Assembly: GCA_002502705.1 (NCBI GenBank)
Contig: DAQB01000168.1
Coordinates: forward strand, 1 to 12,021
Length of the DNA stretch: 12,021 nt
Direction of reading: 5' to 3'
Source of the DNA: Thermoplasmatales archaeon UBA582
GTDB taxonomy: Archaea > Thermoplasmatota > Thermoplasmata > Thermoplasmatales > Thermoplasmataceae
Position 1 is the first letter of the stretch. The number at the start of each line of letters is the position of its first letter. Both the position numbers and the translations under genes were made by a program. This document shows positions 1-7,497 of the stretch, one piece after another. The notes under the pieces are model-generated. The model did not search any database, was not told the DNA's origin, and worked only from the letters and a program-made list of their open reading frames with translations.

Positions 1-185
1 CACATCAGACTGAACTGTTACGCTATGCTTAAAACAGCCGAAAAAAAATCAATTTCGATCAACCAGCTATACCCGGATATTGTCAGACCTACATAAATTA
101 TAAGTTCTGAAAACAGGAAGGTAACAAGCCCGGTCGAGACGAATTTAGTAAAGCGCTTCCAGTTTTTCCTGGCAACAATCTTAAT
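1..185 (-). pseudogene. GtrA-like membrane domain fragment, probably frameshifted
   Basis: Just past the stop of the GT2-GtrA gene, the minus strand reads for about 55 codons as a GtrA-like segment: a basic start (RKNWKRFTKF), then a hydrophobic stretch (VSTGLVTFLFSELIIYVGL) resembling the first helix of a GtrA domain. It ends at a stop on 18-20. There is no in-frame ATG, GTG or TTG before the hydrophobic segment; only ATT (183-185), overlapping the upstream stop, could initiate. Past the stop, another frame reads SVTVQSDV, which resembles the continuation expected in GtrA proteins. A run of eight A at 41-48 is a natural place for an indel. I read this as a second GtrA-type gene that is broken, or as a sequencing error; it may continue left of the window. 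GtrA proteins are four-helix membrane proteins thought to help move or anchor lipid-linked sugars. The frame content is seen; family and frameshift are inference. Confidence 0.4.
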
Positions 186-1257
186 TCCGTTTATCAGGCT
201 GAATTCCCTTCCTTCTTCCCCAAACGATCATTTCACTTCCAATATAATTGACCGCAAATGCGAGCATTATTCCGACTATATTCGCAATCAGATAATGTGT
301 GACTTCAGCCAGTTTCAGAAGGGTTAACAGATTTATTATACCACCTGGCAGTGCAATAAGGTTATATCTGGATACCCCCCTGAATAAAGTCCCAACGCTT
401 CTGCCCTTAAATGTCCACAGGTGATTTAACAGGAAATTTGAAAGTATAGAGGATTCAATCGATATGATACCGGCATATAACAGGCTCAACGGTGTAAAGG
501 TATGCAGGGCAAACAGAAGCCCTTCATTAACTAGTATCCCGGTCAGCCCAACCACTATGAACTTTAACGGTCTGAATTCTGATAAAAGTAATAATAAACC
601 AATAAATTTTAAATTTTCACCCATTGTTAACTTACTCTGTCCCAGATAACGTTCTCCAAAAACATACGGTACTTCCGAGACCTTTCTATCGGGCCCGCCC
701 TTCACAAGCACCTCCAGTAGAACTTTATATCCCTTGGACTCAATCTTTTTCCCATCAAGTATATCCTTCCTGAAGATGAAGTATCCAGACATGGGGTCCT
801 TGACGTTTCTCGTTTCACGGAGTATTGCATGTGCCAGAAATGTGGCACCCTTTGATACAATCTTTCGGAAGAAACTAAATTTACCGGAACTACCCTCTGA
901 TATATATCTCGAGGCAATTATAATATCATTTCCGCTCTTTGCCTCATTGAGCATCTTTATAAGGGTTTCAGGTGGGTGCTGCAGATCGGCATCCATAATA
1001 GCAACATACTTTCCATCGGCAACCTTCAGCCCATCTGCTATAGCTGATGCAAGCCCCATCTTGGCAGGCCTTTTAATCACTTTTACATTCGAATATTGGT
1101 GGGAGAGGTCATCTGCTACCTCATAGGTGCGGTCTGGTGAATTATCATCTATTATCACTATCTCAAGATCCAGTCCCAGGTTCTGAAGCTTATTGACAAG
1201 AATAGGCAGATTATCTCTCTCATTGTATGTGGGAATTTCAACGGTTAGCTCTACCAT
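181..1257 (-). CDS. Dolichol-phosphate hexose synthase (GT2 domain fused to GtrA domain)
   Basis: Likely transfers mannose or glucose from a nucleotide sugar to dolichol phosphate at the cytoplasmic membrane face, supplying lipid-linked donors for external glycosyltransferases. Residues 1-225 form a GT2 (GT-A fold) domain: EIPTYNERDNL near the start, IIDDNSPD at 35-42, the metal/nucleotide motif MDADLQHPP (D89, D91, Q93), the DPM-type DPMSGYF at 154-160 and ERYLGQSKL at 202-210. From memory, D89/D91/Q93 match the metal ligands of the Pyrococcus furiosus dolichol-phosphate mannose synthase, which is of similar length and also carries four C-terminal helices. Residues 230-350 are GtrA-like, with four membrane segments and NFLLNHLWTF at 274-283. 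The ATG lies inside the end of the upstream gene (7-base overlap), implying co-transcription and translational coupling. A broken GtrA-like segment follows. Family assignment is strong; which sugar is carried is not determined. Confidence 0.9.
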   Translation of the reverse strand: MVELTVEIPTYNERDNLPILVNKLQNLGLDLEIVIIDDNSPDRTYEVADDLSHQYSNVKVIKRPAKMGLASAIADGLKVADGKYVAIMDADLQHPPETLIKMLNEAKSGNDIIIASRYISEGSSGKFSFFRKIVSKGATFLAHAILRETRNVKDPMSGYFIFRKDILDGKKIESKGYKVLLEVLVKGGPDRKVSEVPYVFGERYLGQSKLTMGENLKFIGLLLLLSEFRPLKFIVVGLTGILVNEGLLFALHTFTPLSLLYAGIISIESSILSNFLLNHLWTFKGRSVGTLFRGVSRYNLIALPGGIINLLTLLKLAEVTHYLIANIVGIMLAFAVNYIGSEMIVWGRRKGIQPDKRN

Positions 1258-3629
1258 CTAGTATCTTCTTCCAGAAAACTTGAATGCTTGAAGGCGTCTA
1301 ACGAATAATTGCTGAAATTCTGGTACACGGTTGAGGGCGTTGATGATTGAAACAACGAAACATTGTAAAACTCAGCTGAAAGAGTATGGTTTCCATCTTT
1401 TGCCCCTAAAACAAATGAAAACATCGAATCATCATAGCTCCATTGATATTTGTTAAGATATTCCATAATAGTCTTGAAGTTAATAGTGGTTTGGCTTGTT
1501 ACAATCAGCATTCTGTCAGCGCTCACAAAATCAAAATATGAACCAGAAACGCTCTTGTTGAAACCTATCCATAGCTCTTCTAAGCCAGAATCAAATGAAA
1601 AGACTACACCAGAAAATGTCTTAAATGTAAAATTCTGGTATGTTGTATTCTGAATTTCAGAATTTGAACCGCTGTAGTTAAAGCTGAATATATAATTTGA
1701 ATCCGCCAGATATGTAAAATTGATAGCTGATCTCAGGTAAAGGTAACTTGAATTCATTTTCTGACCAGGATCGACGTAAACTGTCTCATTGATCCCCGTC
1801 ATCAAGTATCTGTAATCATATTTACCAGGGCCGGTCATTGAGTAGTACCAGCCATCATAAGGCTCGTTACTCTGGTAAGTAGGATAAATCAAAGTTGGAT
1901 CCTCCATGGGAAGTGAATCATTTATACTCAAAGGTTTCTTTAAACTGAAAAAAGAGGTGAAATTACCATAATAGGCCTCGAGCTTGAAAGTATAACTCTC
2001 ATTAAGGAAATCTGCAGCCGCATCAGGGTAAATGGAAACGTTATTCAATCCTGGTACTAGACTGGAGTTGGAATACCAAAGCAGTGAATTCACATTTTCA
2101 AGCCCACTGTTTGGAAATATTCTAAAAAGAACATTTTGATGGGCTGCTTCGTTTTCAAGAGGGGTATAGTTGAGAGAAACTATCATCTTTGTTATTGAAT
2201 CAGGTATGTCCAATGGATCTGAAGCGGATGTTATATTTGTAATCTCAAACGGCGATTGTGGCACACTGTGAGTTATTACAAAACCGGCTGAAGCAGCTGC
2301 ACCTCCAGCGATCAAAAGCACAATCAATGCTGCTGCAAATTTCCTTCCTCCCGTAATGCGTGAAAGGATCGGGTGTCTTTCGCTAGTTTCAAAATTTTCC
2401 TTCAGTGACTTTTCTTTCCAGAGATCAGGAAGAACAATAAAAAACAAAAATGGCCAATAAACTATGTAGTTTTCAAGAACTCTATAATTGAATAGAAAAA
2501 CAACTACCGGAAAAGTGAAGAATGCGAATTTCAGTTTGTTGTATTTCTCTATGTAAATCACAAGAAAGCAGAAAAGAACTGCAATTGATATTATTGTGAA
2601 AACATCAGACGGTATTGATATAAAGCCAGCAAAAGAGGTAACTGATGGACCAAGGCCAACACCTATTATTGGTTGAAATGCAATCTCAACTATGTTTGTC
2701 AACCAGTCATATGGCTGCATCAAGATGAATGGAATATTTGTCAGAATAAAAGACAGAGAACCTATTGCAATAAACTCAAAAACAGATGATTTTCTTCTGT
2801 CATTTTCATTATATAAGAAGAACAGGAAAAAGGGAAGCATCGCAAGGGGCGTTTGTTTGAAAGATACGGCGAGACCAAATAATAAGCCAGAGAGCCACGG
2901 GCGTTTTCTGAAGATATATGACGCGCTGACAAATGCAACCCATACTATATCTGTCACTCCATCAACAGAGAAAAATGCATATTCCATGTCGATTAGCATT
3001 GCTGCTATGAGGGCTATAGTTGCGACCTCAAAGCCTGTTTTCTGGTAATAAAGGTAGGCTATAACAACTGCCAGTATGTTAAATACAAGCAGCACGCTGA
3101 AAGTAGGGATATTAAGAAGAAGCGCTGGGATGAAAAGCAGTACTGATAGACCAGGATAAACAAGATATTCGACTGCTCCACCTGTCAATAACGGAGTTAT
3201 AAGGCTCTTCGGAAGACCGGTAAATGCGAAGACATTGAGCATGTTGGAGTTAATATATGGATCCTTGCCATGAATGAACAGGTACCCAGAGTATGTGTCA
3301 ATGGCTATTTCATCAGTTCCATATGCAGGAGCCAGTCTAAGAATAGTATCAGCAAAGAGAATAAATGATATTATAAATGCTGCAGTGGTTAGATATTTTG
3401 CATATTTGAAGTCCTCACCGGAATATACTGAATAAAAGATGAAAATAAAGGAAAATACCAGAAGTATCCATATAAGTACAAGAGCAAAGAGGTCCAGATA
3501 TCCAACAATTGCCCACGTCAAAAATGCAAAATTTATGAAAAAAACACCATAGATTAGATAAAGTATCCTCCTGAGCTTAATGTTCCCATGGCTTTGGGGT
3601 TTTTCCTTATCTAACTTGCTTATTTCCAA
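1251..3629 (-). CDS. GT-C-like membrane protein with large sequon-rich external domain
   Basis: A 792-residue protein in two parts. Residues 20-453 hold roughly a dozen membrane segments, with an acidic GTDE motif (D106, E107, then D111) in a loop after the early helices. That is the typical place for the catalytic acid of GT-C glycosyltransferases, which use lipid-linked sugars on the outer face. NYRVLENYIVYW (381-392) resembles late-helix motifs of mannosyltransferase-like GT-C proteins. Residues 455-792 form a Ser/Thr/Asn/Tyr-rich external domain of unrecognised fold carrying about 18 Asn-X-Ser/Thr sites, against none in residues 1-454. The start is TTG (3627-3629): an in-frame TGA lies three codons upstream and the next methionine is near residue 211. 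A TATA-like element (3659-3667) places transcription start close to this codon. The stop overlaps the ATG of the dolichol-phosphate hexose synthase gene, suggesting shared function. The GT-C fold is inferred from topology and motif; substrate unknown. Confidence 0.75.
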   Translation of the reverse strand: MEISKLDKEKPQSHGNIKLRRILYLIYGVFFINFAFLTWAIVGYLDLFALVLIWILLVFSFIFIFYSVYSGEDFKYAKYLTTAAFIISFILFADTILRLAPAYGTDEIAIDTYSGYLFIHGKDPYINSNMLNVFAFTGLPKSLITPLLTGGAVEYLVYPGLSVLLFIPALLLNIPTFSVLLVFNILAVVIAYLYYQKTGFEVATIALIAAMLIDMEYAFFSVDGVTDIVWVAFVSASYIFRKRPWLSGLLFGLAVSFKQTPLAMLPFFLFFLYNENDRRKSSVFEFIAIGSLSFILTNIPFILMQPYDWLTNIVEIAFQPIIGVGLGPSVTSFAGFISIPSDVFTIISIAVLFCFLVIYIEKYNKLKFAFFTFPVVVFLFNYRVLENYIVYWPFLFFIVLPDLWKEKSLKENFETSERHPILSRITGGRKFAAALIVLLIAGGAAASAGFVITHSVPQSPFEITNITSASDPLDIPDSITKMIVSLNYTPLENEAAHQNVLFRIFPNSGLENVNSLLWYSNSSLVPGLNNVSIYPDAAADFLNESYTFKLEAYYGNFTSFFSLKKPLSINDSLPMEDPTLIYPTYQSNEPYDGWYYSMTGPGKYDYRYLMTGINETVYVDPGQKMNSSYLYLRSAINFTYLADSNYIFSFNYSGSNSEIQNTTYQNFTFKTFSGVVFSFDSGLEELWIGFNKSVSGSYFDFVSADRMLIVTSQTTINFKTIMEYLNKYQWSYDDSMFSFVLGAKDGNHTLSAEFYNVSLFQSSTPSTVYQNFSNYSLDAFKHSSFLEEDTRW

Positions 3630-3658
3630 TATCGCTCAATTTTAGTGTAGACTTAACG

Positions 3659-3670
3659 AATATATAGAAA
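3659..3670 (-). promoter_or_regulatory. TATA-like promoter element for the 792-residue GT-C-like gene
   Basis: On the minus strand this reads TTTCTATATATT, centred about 34 bases before the TTG start at 3629. With archaeal spacing of about 26-27 bases from TATA centre to transcription start, the mRNA would begin about 7 bases before the TTG, so it is nearly leaderless. No Shine-Dalgarno-like sequence precedes this TTG. It lies in the 117-base gap after the three-gene operon, so the downstream pair has its own promoter. Confidence 0.5.
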
Positions 3671-3746
3671 TTATTAGCTCCGCAGAATTAAAAGAGGGAA
3701 TCGTCCACCCAAACTTAATTATTTTAGGATATACGCAATTAGTCAA

Positions 3747-5330
3747 TTATAAGTTTAGCATATAAATTGAATAATTTGAGTTTGAATATACTGATTTGTA
3801 ATATTTACCAATATAACCCGTTGAAGAGACTACGTAAGAAACATGATAATCCATCTCGATCTCTTGAAGCTGTGAAAAATTCTGAGAAAAAAGCAACAGT
3901 ATACCGGCGGCATTACTTTCCTCGAATTCCAGATGCTGAGTGAGTAGTGAAATACTTTCGTTCACTATAACAGGGTTTCCAGTAAATGCCATTAACATGA
4001 AACCGATCTCCTGTGGCGCAGCTATTACTTCAGACCTGTTACTGTGTGAATCAAACCAGTGAATCACGCCACAGTCACTATTATATGAAATATTCTGGCC
4101 GCCAGCCACGTAATATTCATGTGCATTTTCATTCATTACAACCGAAAATGAAACATACAGGGCGATGAACAAAACTGTTCCTATTTTTAACGCGTTTTTT
4201 AGATACTTCCAATTAAAGTTTTCCGCTGGTTTCCTGAAAATTATATCGCTTAGAAAGAAAGAACCTGTAAAGATATAACCCAACGATACAAAATATCCAA
4301 ACCTGGAGAAAAGAACTGGGTCAAAAGCAAAGGCGATAATCGGTATTAAAGAAGCAGCAAGCAGTGAATCGATTAAAACCACTTTATCGCGATGCGGCCT
4401 GGAATGCAAGTAAATCCAGGTTATGATCAAAAGGGCAAAAAAAACATAAACAATCCACTGAAATCCATAAGGTATGTCAAATTCGACAGACATGGAATAG
4501 ATCGATTGATAGACTGTTCCACCATTATAAAGGGATAAACCGTGTTGAGTCAGGAAATAAAAAATGCTTGAATGATAGAAGTACCATGAAGAACCAATTG
4601 CTGCGCCCAAAACTCCTCCCAGAAATATTGATAGAGTCGAATTAAGATTCTTACCTCTGGATCGACTGAAAAGCGAAAGGATCACAACTGCCACCAGAAG
4701 ATAAAAAATTACAAAGAAAAATGAGAGGTCATGAGTGAATGCAAGTATAATAATCAGGATCGCAAGAAGGATTGTACTGGGTCGCCTATTATTATTTTCA
4801 AGAATGCTGATCGTTGCCATTATAATCAGCAGAATCAAAAGCAGGCCGGCAACCTGTGCGAAGTCCCCCCATATATCAAGGTATATAAATGGCGGGAAAG
4901 TACTGTATACGAAAGAAGCAATAACCCCGGTTTTGTGATCAAATACAGATTTTGATATTTTATAAACTGGTATCGTAGAAATTGATCCTGTTAGTATTTC
5001 TAACAACGTAAATATTTCAAGTACTCTCTGTGTGTTGAAATAAATCACAAAAGGCGAAAGAACAAAGGGAATTAATGGAGGAAATACAAACCCGGTCCCT
5101 GGAAAGTGTAATACATTGTAGAAAGGTATTAGCATACCATTCAGTCTTATCTCCTCACTGAATGTGACATAAGAATATAAGTCACCTCCAAAAAAATAGG
5201 GGGTTCCTGAAAACAAAATGATCAATCTTACGGTTATTGCAGTAAAAAAGGAAATAGCCAACAGGATAATCAAATTCTTCCGGCCATAATTGTGGCCGGC
5301 AACCCCCATAGATACTGAAGTGTCAGCCAA
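3747..5330 (-). CDS. GT-C/STT3-like membrane glycosyltransferase, family uncertain
   Basis: A 527-residue membrane protein with about 11-12 hydrophobic helices over residues 18-400 and a small external C-terminal domain (about 405-527). After the first helix comes FFGGDLYSY (D50), placed like the GxD motif of the first external loop of STT3/AglB. A second acidic site, WGDFAQVAG (D156), sits where a DxD-type motif is expected, and RFGYF (343-347) resembles a late-helix motif of GT-C proteins. The C-terminal domain has a lone Cys (C420) and Asn-X-Ser/Thr sites at N413, N431, N457, N484 and N519; another, N230, lies in a basic loop after FSRSRGK. It is the last gene of an operon behind two regulator-like genes and overlaps the second by 8 bases. 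The TTG start (5328-5330) is preferred because GAGGG lies six bases upstream; ATG at 5307-5309 is the alternative. It probably moves a sugar from a lipid-linked donor outside the membrane; acceptor unknown. Confidence 0.7.
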   Translation of the reverse strand: MADTSVSMGVAGHNYGRKNLIILLAISFFTAITVRLIILFSGTPYFFGGDLYSYVTFSEEIRLNGMLIPFYNVLHFPGTGFVFPPLIPFVLSPFVIYFNTQRVLEIFTLLEILTGSISTIPVYKISKSVFDHKTGVIASFVYSTFPPFIYLDIWGDFAQVAGLLLILLIIMATISILENNNRRPSTILLAILIIILAFTHDLSFFFVIFYLLVAVVILSLFSRSRGKNLNSTLSIFLGGVLGAAIGSSWYFYHSSIFYFLTQHGLSLYNGGTVYQSIYSMSVEFDIPYGFQWIVYVFFALLIITWIYLHSRPHRDKVVLIDSLLAASLIPIIAFAFDPVLFSRFGYFVSLGYIFTGSFFLSDIIFRKPAENFNWKYLKNALKIGTVLFIALYVSFSVVMNENAHEYYVAGGQNISYNSDCGVIHWFDSHSNRSEVIAAPQEIGFMLMAFTGNPVIVNESISLLTQHLEFEESNAAGILLLFSQNFSQLQEIEMDYHVSYVVSSTGYIGKYYKSVYSNSNYSIYMLNL

Positions 5331-6303
5331 TTCTTACCCTCTTATTTAAAAGGCTTCGAATCCAGGCAGCATTTATCGTTCTTTTTCTCCAGAGTGAAAA
5401 AGCAGGTTTAAGGTCCTGATAATTATCCCTGAAATAATTTAAAGTCGTAATCATCTCATCAGCGTTACCGCATTCAACGAACAGGTTTATTGCGCTCAAT
5501 AACTGGTTCTCAGCCATTATTATTCTTTCTGATACCATGTCATTATCCTGAATCAATCTTTCAAGATGATGTCTTTTTTCATTATATTCTTCCAATGTGA
5601 TTTCCAGCACAATAGTACCACTTACAAAAAAAGTATCCATTGCTGGCAACAGTGATGTGATATTAGATTCCAGCAATTTTTTTTGTTTTGATTTTGTTCT
5701 AGCGTTGTAACTCCTCAATTCACTTATTGGGATTTTAGATGTTGCCATCTGGAAAAGTAACTCTCTCGCAGGTTCGTTTATTCGCTCCTTATTATCGTCT
5801 AAAATTACGTTCAGGCACTTTCTGTCAATATTTTTCATTTTTTCATAATTGCGGATTGTGCCGGTGAAATTTACTCCGTCCAATACAGAGGCTATTTCCT
5901 TTGAAATCTTCTCAATTTGAGACATCTTTTCATAGATGATGTCAAACTGCAGATGGTGCTTGAGGTCTCCGTTTCTTGAAACAATAAAAGATTCGTTGAC
6001 GGATTCAACATTCTTCAGTTCGAATATATAGTCATTTGGATCTACGTTGAATGGAATCTTACTTTCAGCGAAGATTGCCGCCCTTTTCATTTGAAAAAGA
6101 TCCGTATTTAGATGATGATAGAAATAAAACGCATTTTTATATTTCTTCCACGATTCTTGTAACCTGCCATCCACTCTATTAAGTCTGCGCCTGGTAACAA
6201 GCGGTGATAGATTCGCAGGGTAAGTAGGAACGTAATTTATATAAGAACCTTCCCAATCTAAATTCAGGGGGTCAAGAAAGATTTTGGGAATTCTCGTGTT
6301 CAT
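5323..6303 (-). CDS. Unrecognised protein, diverged paralog of the upstream regulator
   Basis: A 326-residue soluble, charged protein with no signal peptide or membrane helix; I know no family for it. It aligns with the upstream regulator (6313-7413) at a constant offset of ten residues over residues 50-183: E50/W52 match E60/W62, VES 99-101 matches VES 109-111, AR..LL around 179-183 matches 189-193, and the segment 192-222 follows the hydrophobic pattern of that protein's DNA-binding helices. ERII 259-262 matches ERII 273-276 and the ungapped match continues for about 60 residues. In the helix-turn-helix region the turn glycine is replaced (A201), so DNA binding may be altered or lost. The gene starts at ATG (6301-6303), nine bases after the upstream stop, and its end overlaps the GT-C gene. 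I infer a regulatory partner of the upstream protein, perhaps in a heteromer; this is judged by eye only. Confidence 0.7.
   Translation of the reverse strand: MNTRIPKIFLDPLNLDWEGSYINYVPTYPANLSPLVTRRRLNRVDGRLQESWKKYKNAFYFYHHLNTDLFQMKRAAIFAESKIPFNVDPNDYIFELKNVESVNESFIVSRNGDLKHHLQFDIIYEKMSQIEKISKEIASVLDGVNFTGTIRNYEKMKNIDRKCLNVILDDNKERINEPARELLFQMATSKIPISELRSYNARTKSKQKKLLESNITSLLPAMDTFFVSGTIVLEITLEEYNEKRHHLERLIQDNDMVSERIIMAENQLLSAINLFVECGNADEMITTLNYFRDNYQDLKPAFSLWRKRTINAAWIRSLLNKRVRIG
5337..5341 (-). promoter_or_regulatory. Shine-Dalgarno-like site supporting the TTG start at 5330
   Basis: GAGGG on the minus strand ends six bases before the TTG at 5328-5330. It lies inside the last codons of the upstream gene. 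This is the best ribosome-binding site seen at a start codon in the window. It fits an internal operon gene translated from a long mRNA, unlike the leaderless first genes. Confidence 0.5.
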
Positions 6304-6312
6304 TCATAAATA

Positions 6313-7413
6313 TTAGATCCTCATATTAAAATTTTCAACAGTTTGCTCAGGATGTTCCTTAGGCATGTAGTTTCGCTTAAAGGCATCTTGTTTTTTAGGA
6401 ACTCCCATTGACCGCAATATGATCTCCCGGTTTAGTTTTGTGCTATGAGTTGTCTTTTGCTGCAATATTGCATAATTGACCTTGAGATTAGATTTCTCAA
6501 TTTCCCTTATCGCCATACGTATCTGATCAAAATTGTCAAGCCAGGTCAAAATTAGGATCCTATTTGGTACTGAGAACTTTCTTGCGATTATTCTTTCCTT
6601 TAACCAACTGTTTGGAATCTGATCCAGGCTGTTAGATTTAACCTTGCCTGAAAGAGGTTCGATCTGAAAACTAACTAGAATGAATTCCCTGTTGTTTTCT
6701 GATCTGATGTATGGTTCAATTGTAATTATACCCGACCTTACGAGATCGCTGTAATTTCTATTGACGGTTGATCTTGAAAGACCCAGTTTCATAGATATTT
6801 CATTTAATTTTTCAAGTGGGGAATCTATAAGCTCAAGGAGGATCCTTGCATGATCTGTCCTGATTGATCGCAGATCTGAACTGAAACACCGCTTCAAACT
6901 GCGGAAATTACTGTTCACAGGGTTGTCGCTGTATTCCATAATAGAAAGAATTTCGCTATTAGAAAGTTGCTCCTCAATGATTGACCTTATTTTTTTAAGC
7001 GAAGACTTGTTTCTATAGACAAAAGATATTATGCTACCAAAAAACATATGATCCTTATCTATAATTATTCCGGAATGAATCGATTCAACGCATTTCTTGA
7101 AGGAATTCTCTTCACTGTATGAAGGAGAACGGTAATTGTGATCTTTTGTCAGTATTAATGCACGATAATAACCAAACCTGGAAGCATTCATCACAAGCCT
7201 TAGACCTATATAGTCCATCATACTGTGCCAGCATTCTATTGTGGCATTTTTTGTTATCTTTAGATTAAAGGACAATTTTTCTCTGTTTGCCAGTAATTTT
7301 TCATAGACCCAATAAGGCGAGGGTCTCTTAGGTATGCTATCTTCATTCTGGTCTAAATCTCTTTCGGTAGGCCAGGTGAGAGTTTTAAAAATTTCGCAGC
7401 TAAGTTCGTTCAA
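6313..7413 (-). CDS. Winged-helix transcriptional regulator, Lrp-like, apparently internally duplicated
   Basis: A 366-residue soluble protein. A clear winged helix-turn-helix lies at about 186-236: first helix ARILLELI, then LNEISMKLG, with the recognition helix around LSRSTVNRNYSDLVRSG (212-228) and IITIEPYI leading into the wing. It is followed by an alternating strand/helix region (242-319) like the effector (RAM/ACT-like) domain of Lrp/AsnC proteins. The N-terminal half (about 34-161) seems to repeat this order, a degenerate helix-turn-helix (34-75) then strands and helix, at an offset of about 159 residues. The start is TTG (7411-7413): an in-frame stop lies upstream and a strong TATA element is centred 27 bases away, so the transcript should be leaderless. 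It heads an operon with its diverged paralog and a GT-C gene, which suggests it controls a surface-glycan function, perhaps autogenously. The DNA-binding call is good; ligand and targets are unknown. Confidence 0.8.
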   Translation of the reverse strand: MNELSCEIFKTLTWPTERDLDQNEDSIPKRPSPYWVYEKLLANREKLSFNLKITKNATIECWHSMMDYIGLRLVMNASRFGYYRALILTKDHNYRSPSYSEENSFKKCVESIHSGIIIDKDHMFFGSIISFVYRNKSSLKKIRSIIEEQLSNSEILSIMEYSDNPVNSNFRSLKRCFSSDLRSIRTDHARILLELIDSPLEKLNEISMKLGLSRSTVNRNYSDLVRSGIITIEPYIRSENNREFILVSFQIEPLSGKVKSNSLDQIPNSWLKERIIARKFSVPNRILILTWLDNFDQIRMAIREIEKSNLKVNYAILQQKTTHSTKLNREIILRSMGVPKKQDAFKRNYMPKEHPEQTVENFNMRI

Positions 7414-7434
7414 CCTGATGACTAATAATCTACA

Positions 7435-7449
7435 CTATATAAATCTTTT
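7435..7449 (-). promoter_or_regulatory. BRE/TATA promoter of the regulator-GT-C operon
   Basis: On the minus strand the order is AAAAGA then ATTTATATAG, a purine-rich BRE followed by a TATA box. The TATA (7435-7444) is centred 27 bases from the first base of the TTG at 7413. Transcription would therefore start at or next to the start codon, giving a leaderless mRNA. Confidence 0.65.
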
Positions 7450-7482
7450 ATACCTCCATGCTCCCTGTTACCTTTGATTATT

Positions 7483-7494
7483 TTAAAAACAAAT
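7483..7494 (-). terminator. T-rich terminator of the DUF2079 gene
   Basis: Immediately after the stop codon (7498-7500) the minus strand reads ATTTGTTTTTAAAA. Short T-tracts with little or no hairpin are typical archaeal terminators. It lies just upstream of the next operon's promoter, as expected for a boundary between two transcripts. Confidence 0.4.
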
Positions 7495-7497
7495 CAT

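Noticed and set aside
464-649. Plus-strand open frame of 61 codons
   Set aside because: It lies antisense to the GtrA part of the GT2-GtrA gene, has no promoter or recognisable protein features, and is shorter than the well-supported gene it opposes.
734-1126. Plus-strand open frame of 130 codons
   Set aside because: It is fully antisense to the conserved GT2 catalytic domain; the minus-strand motifs are unambiguous, so this is a shadow frame.
2692-3048. Plus-strand open frame of 118 codons
   Set aside because: It is antisense to the membrane part of the 792-residue protein and shows no helix pattern, motif or start signal of its own.
3711-3755. Imperfect inverted repeat (AAACTTAATT with AATTATAAGTTT) after the GT-C operon
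   Set aside because: The arms are imperfect, the loop is over 20 bases, one arm lies in the coding sequence, and no T-run follows, so a terminator call is not justified.
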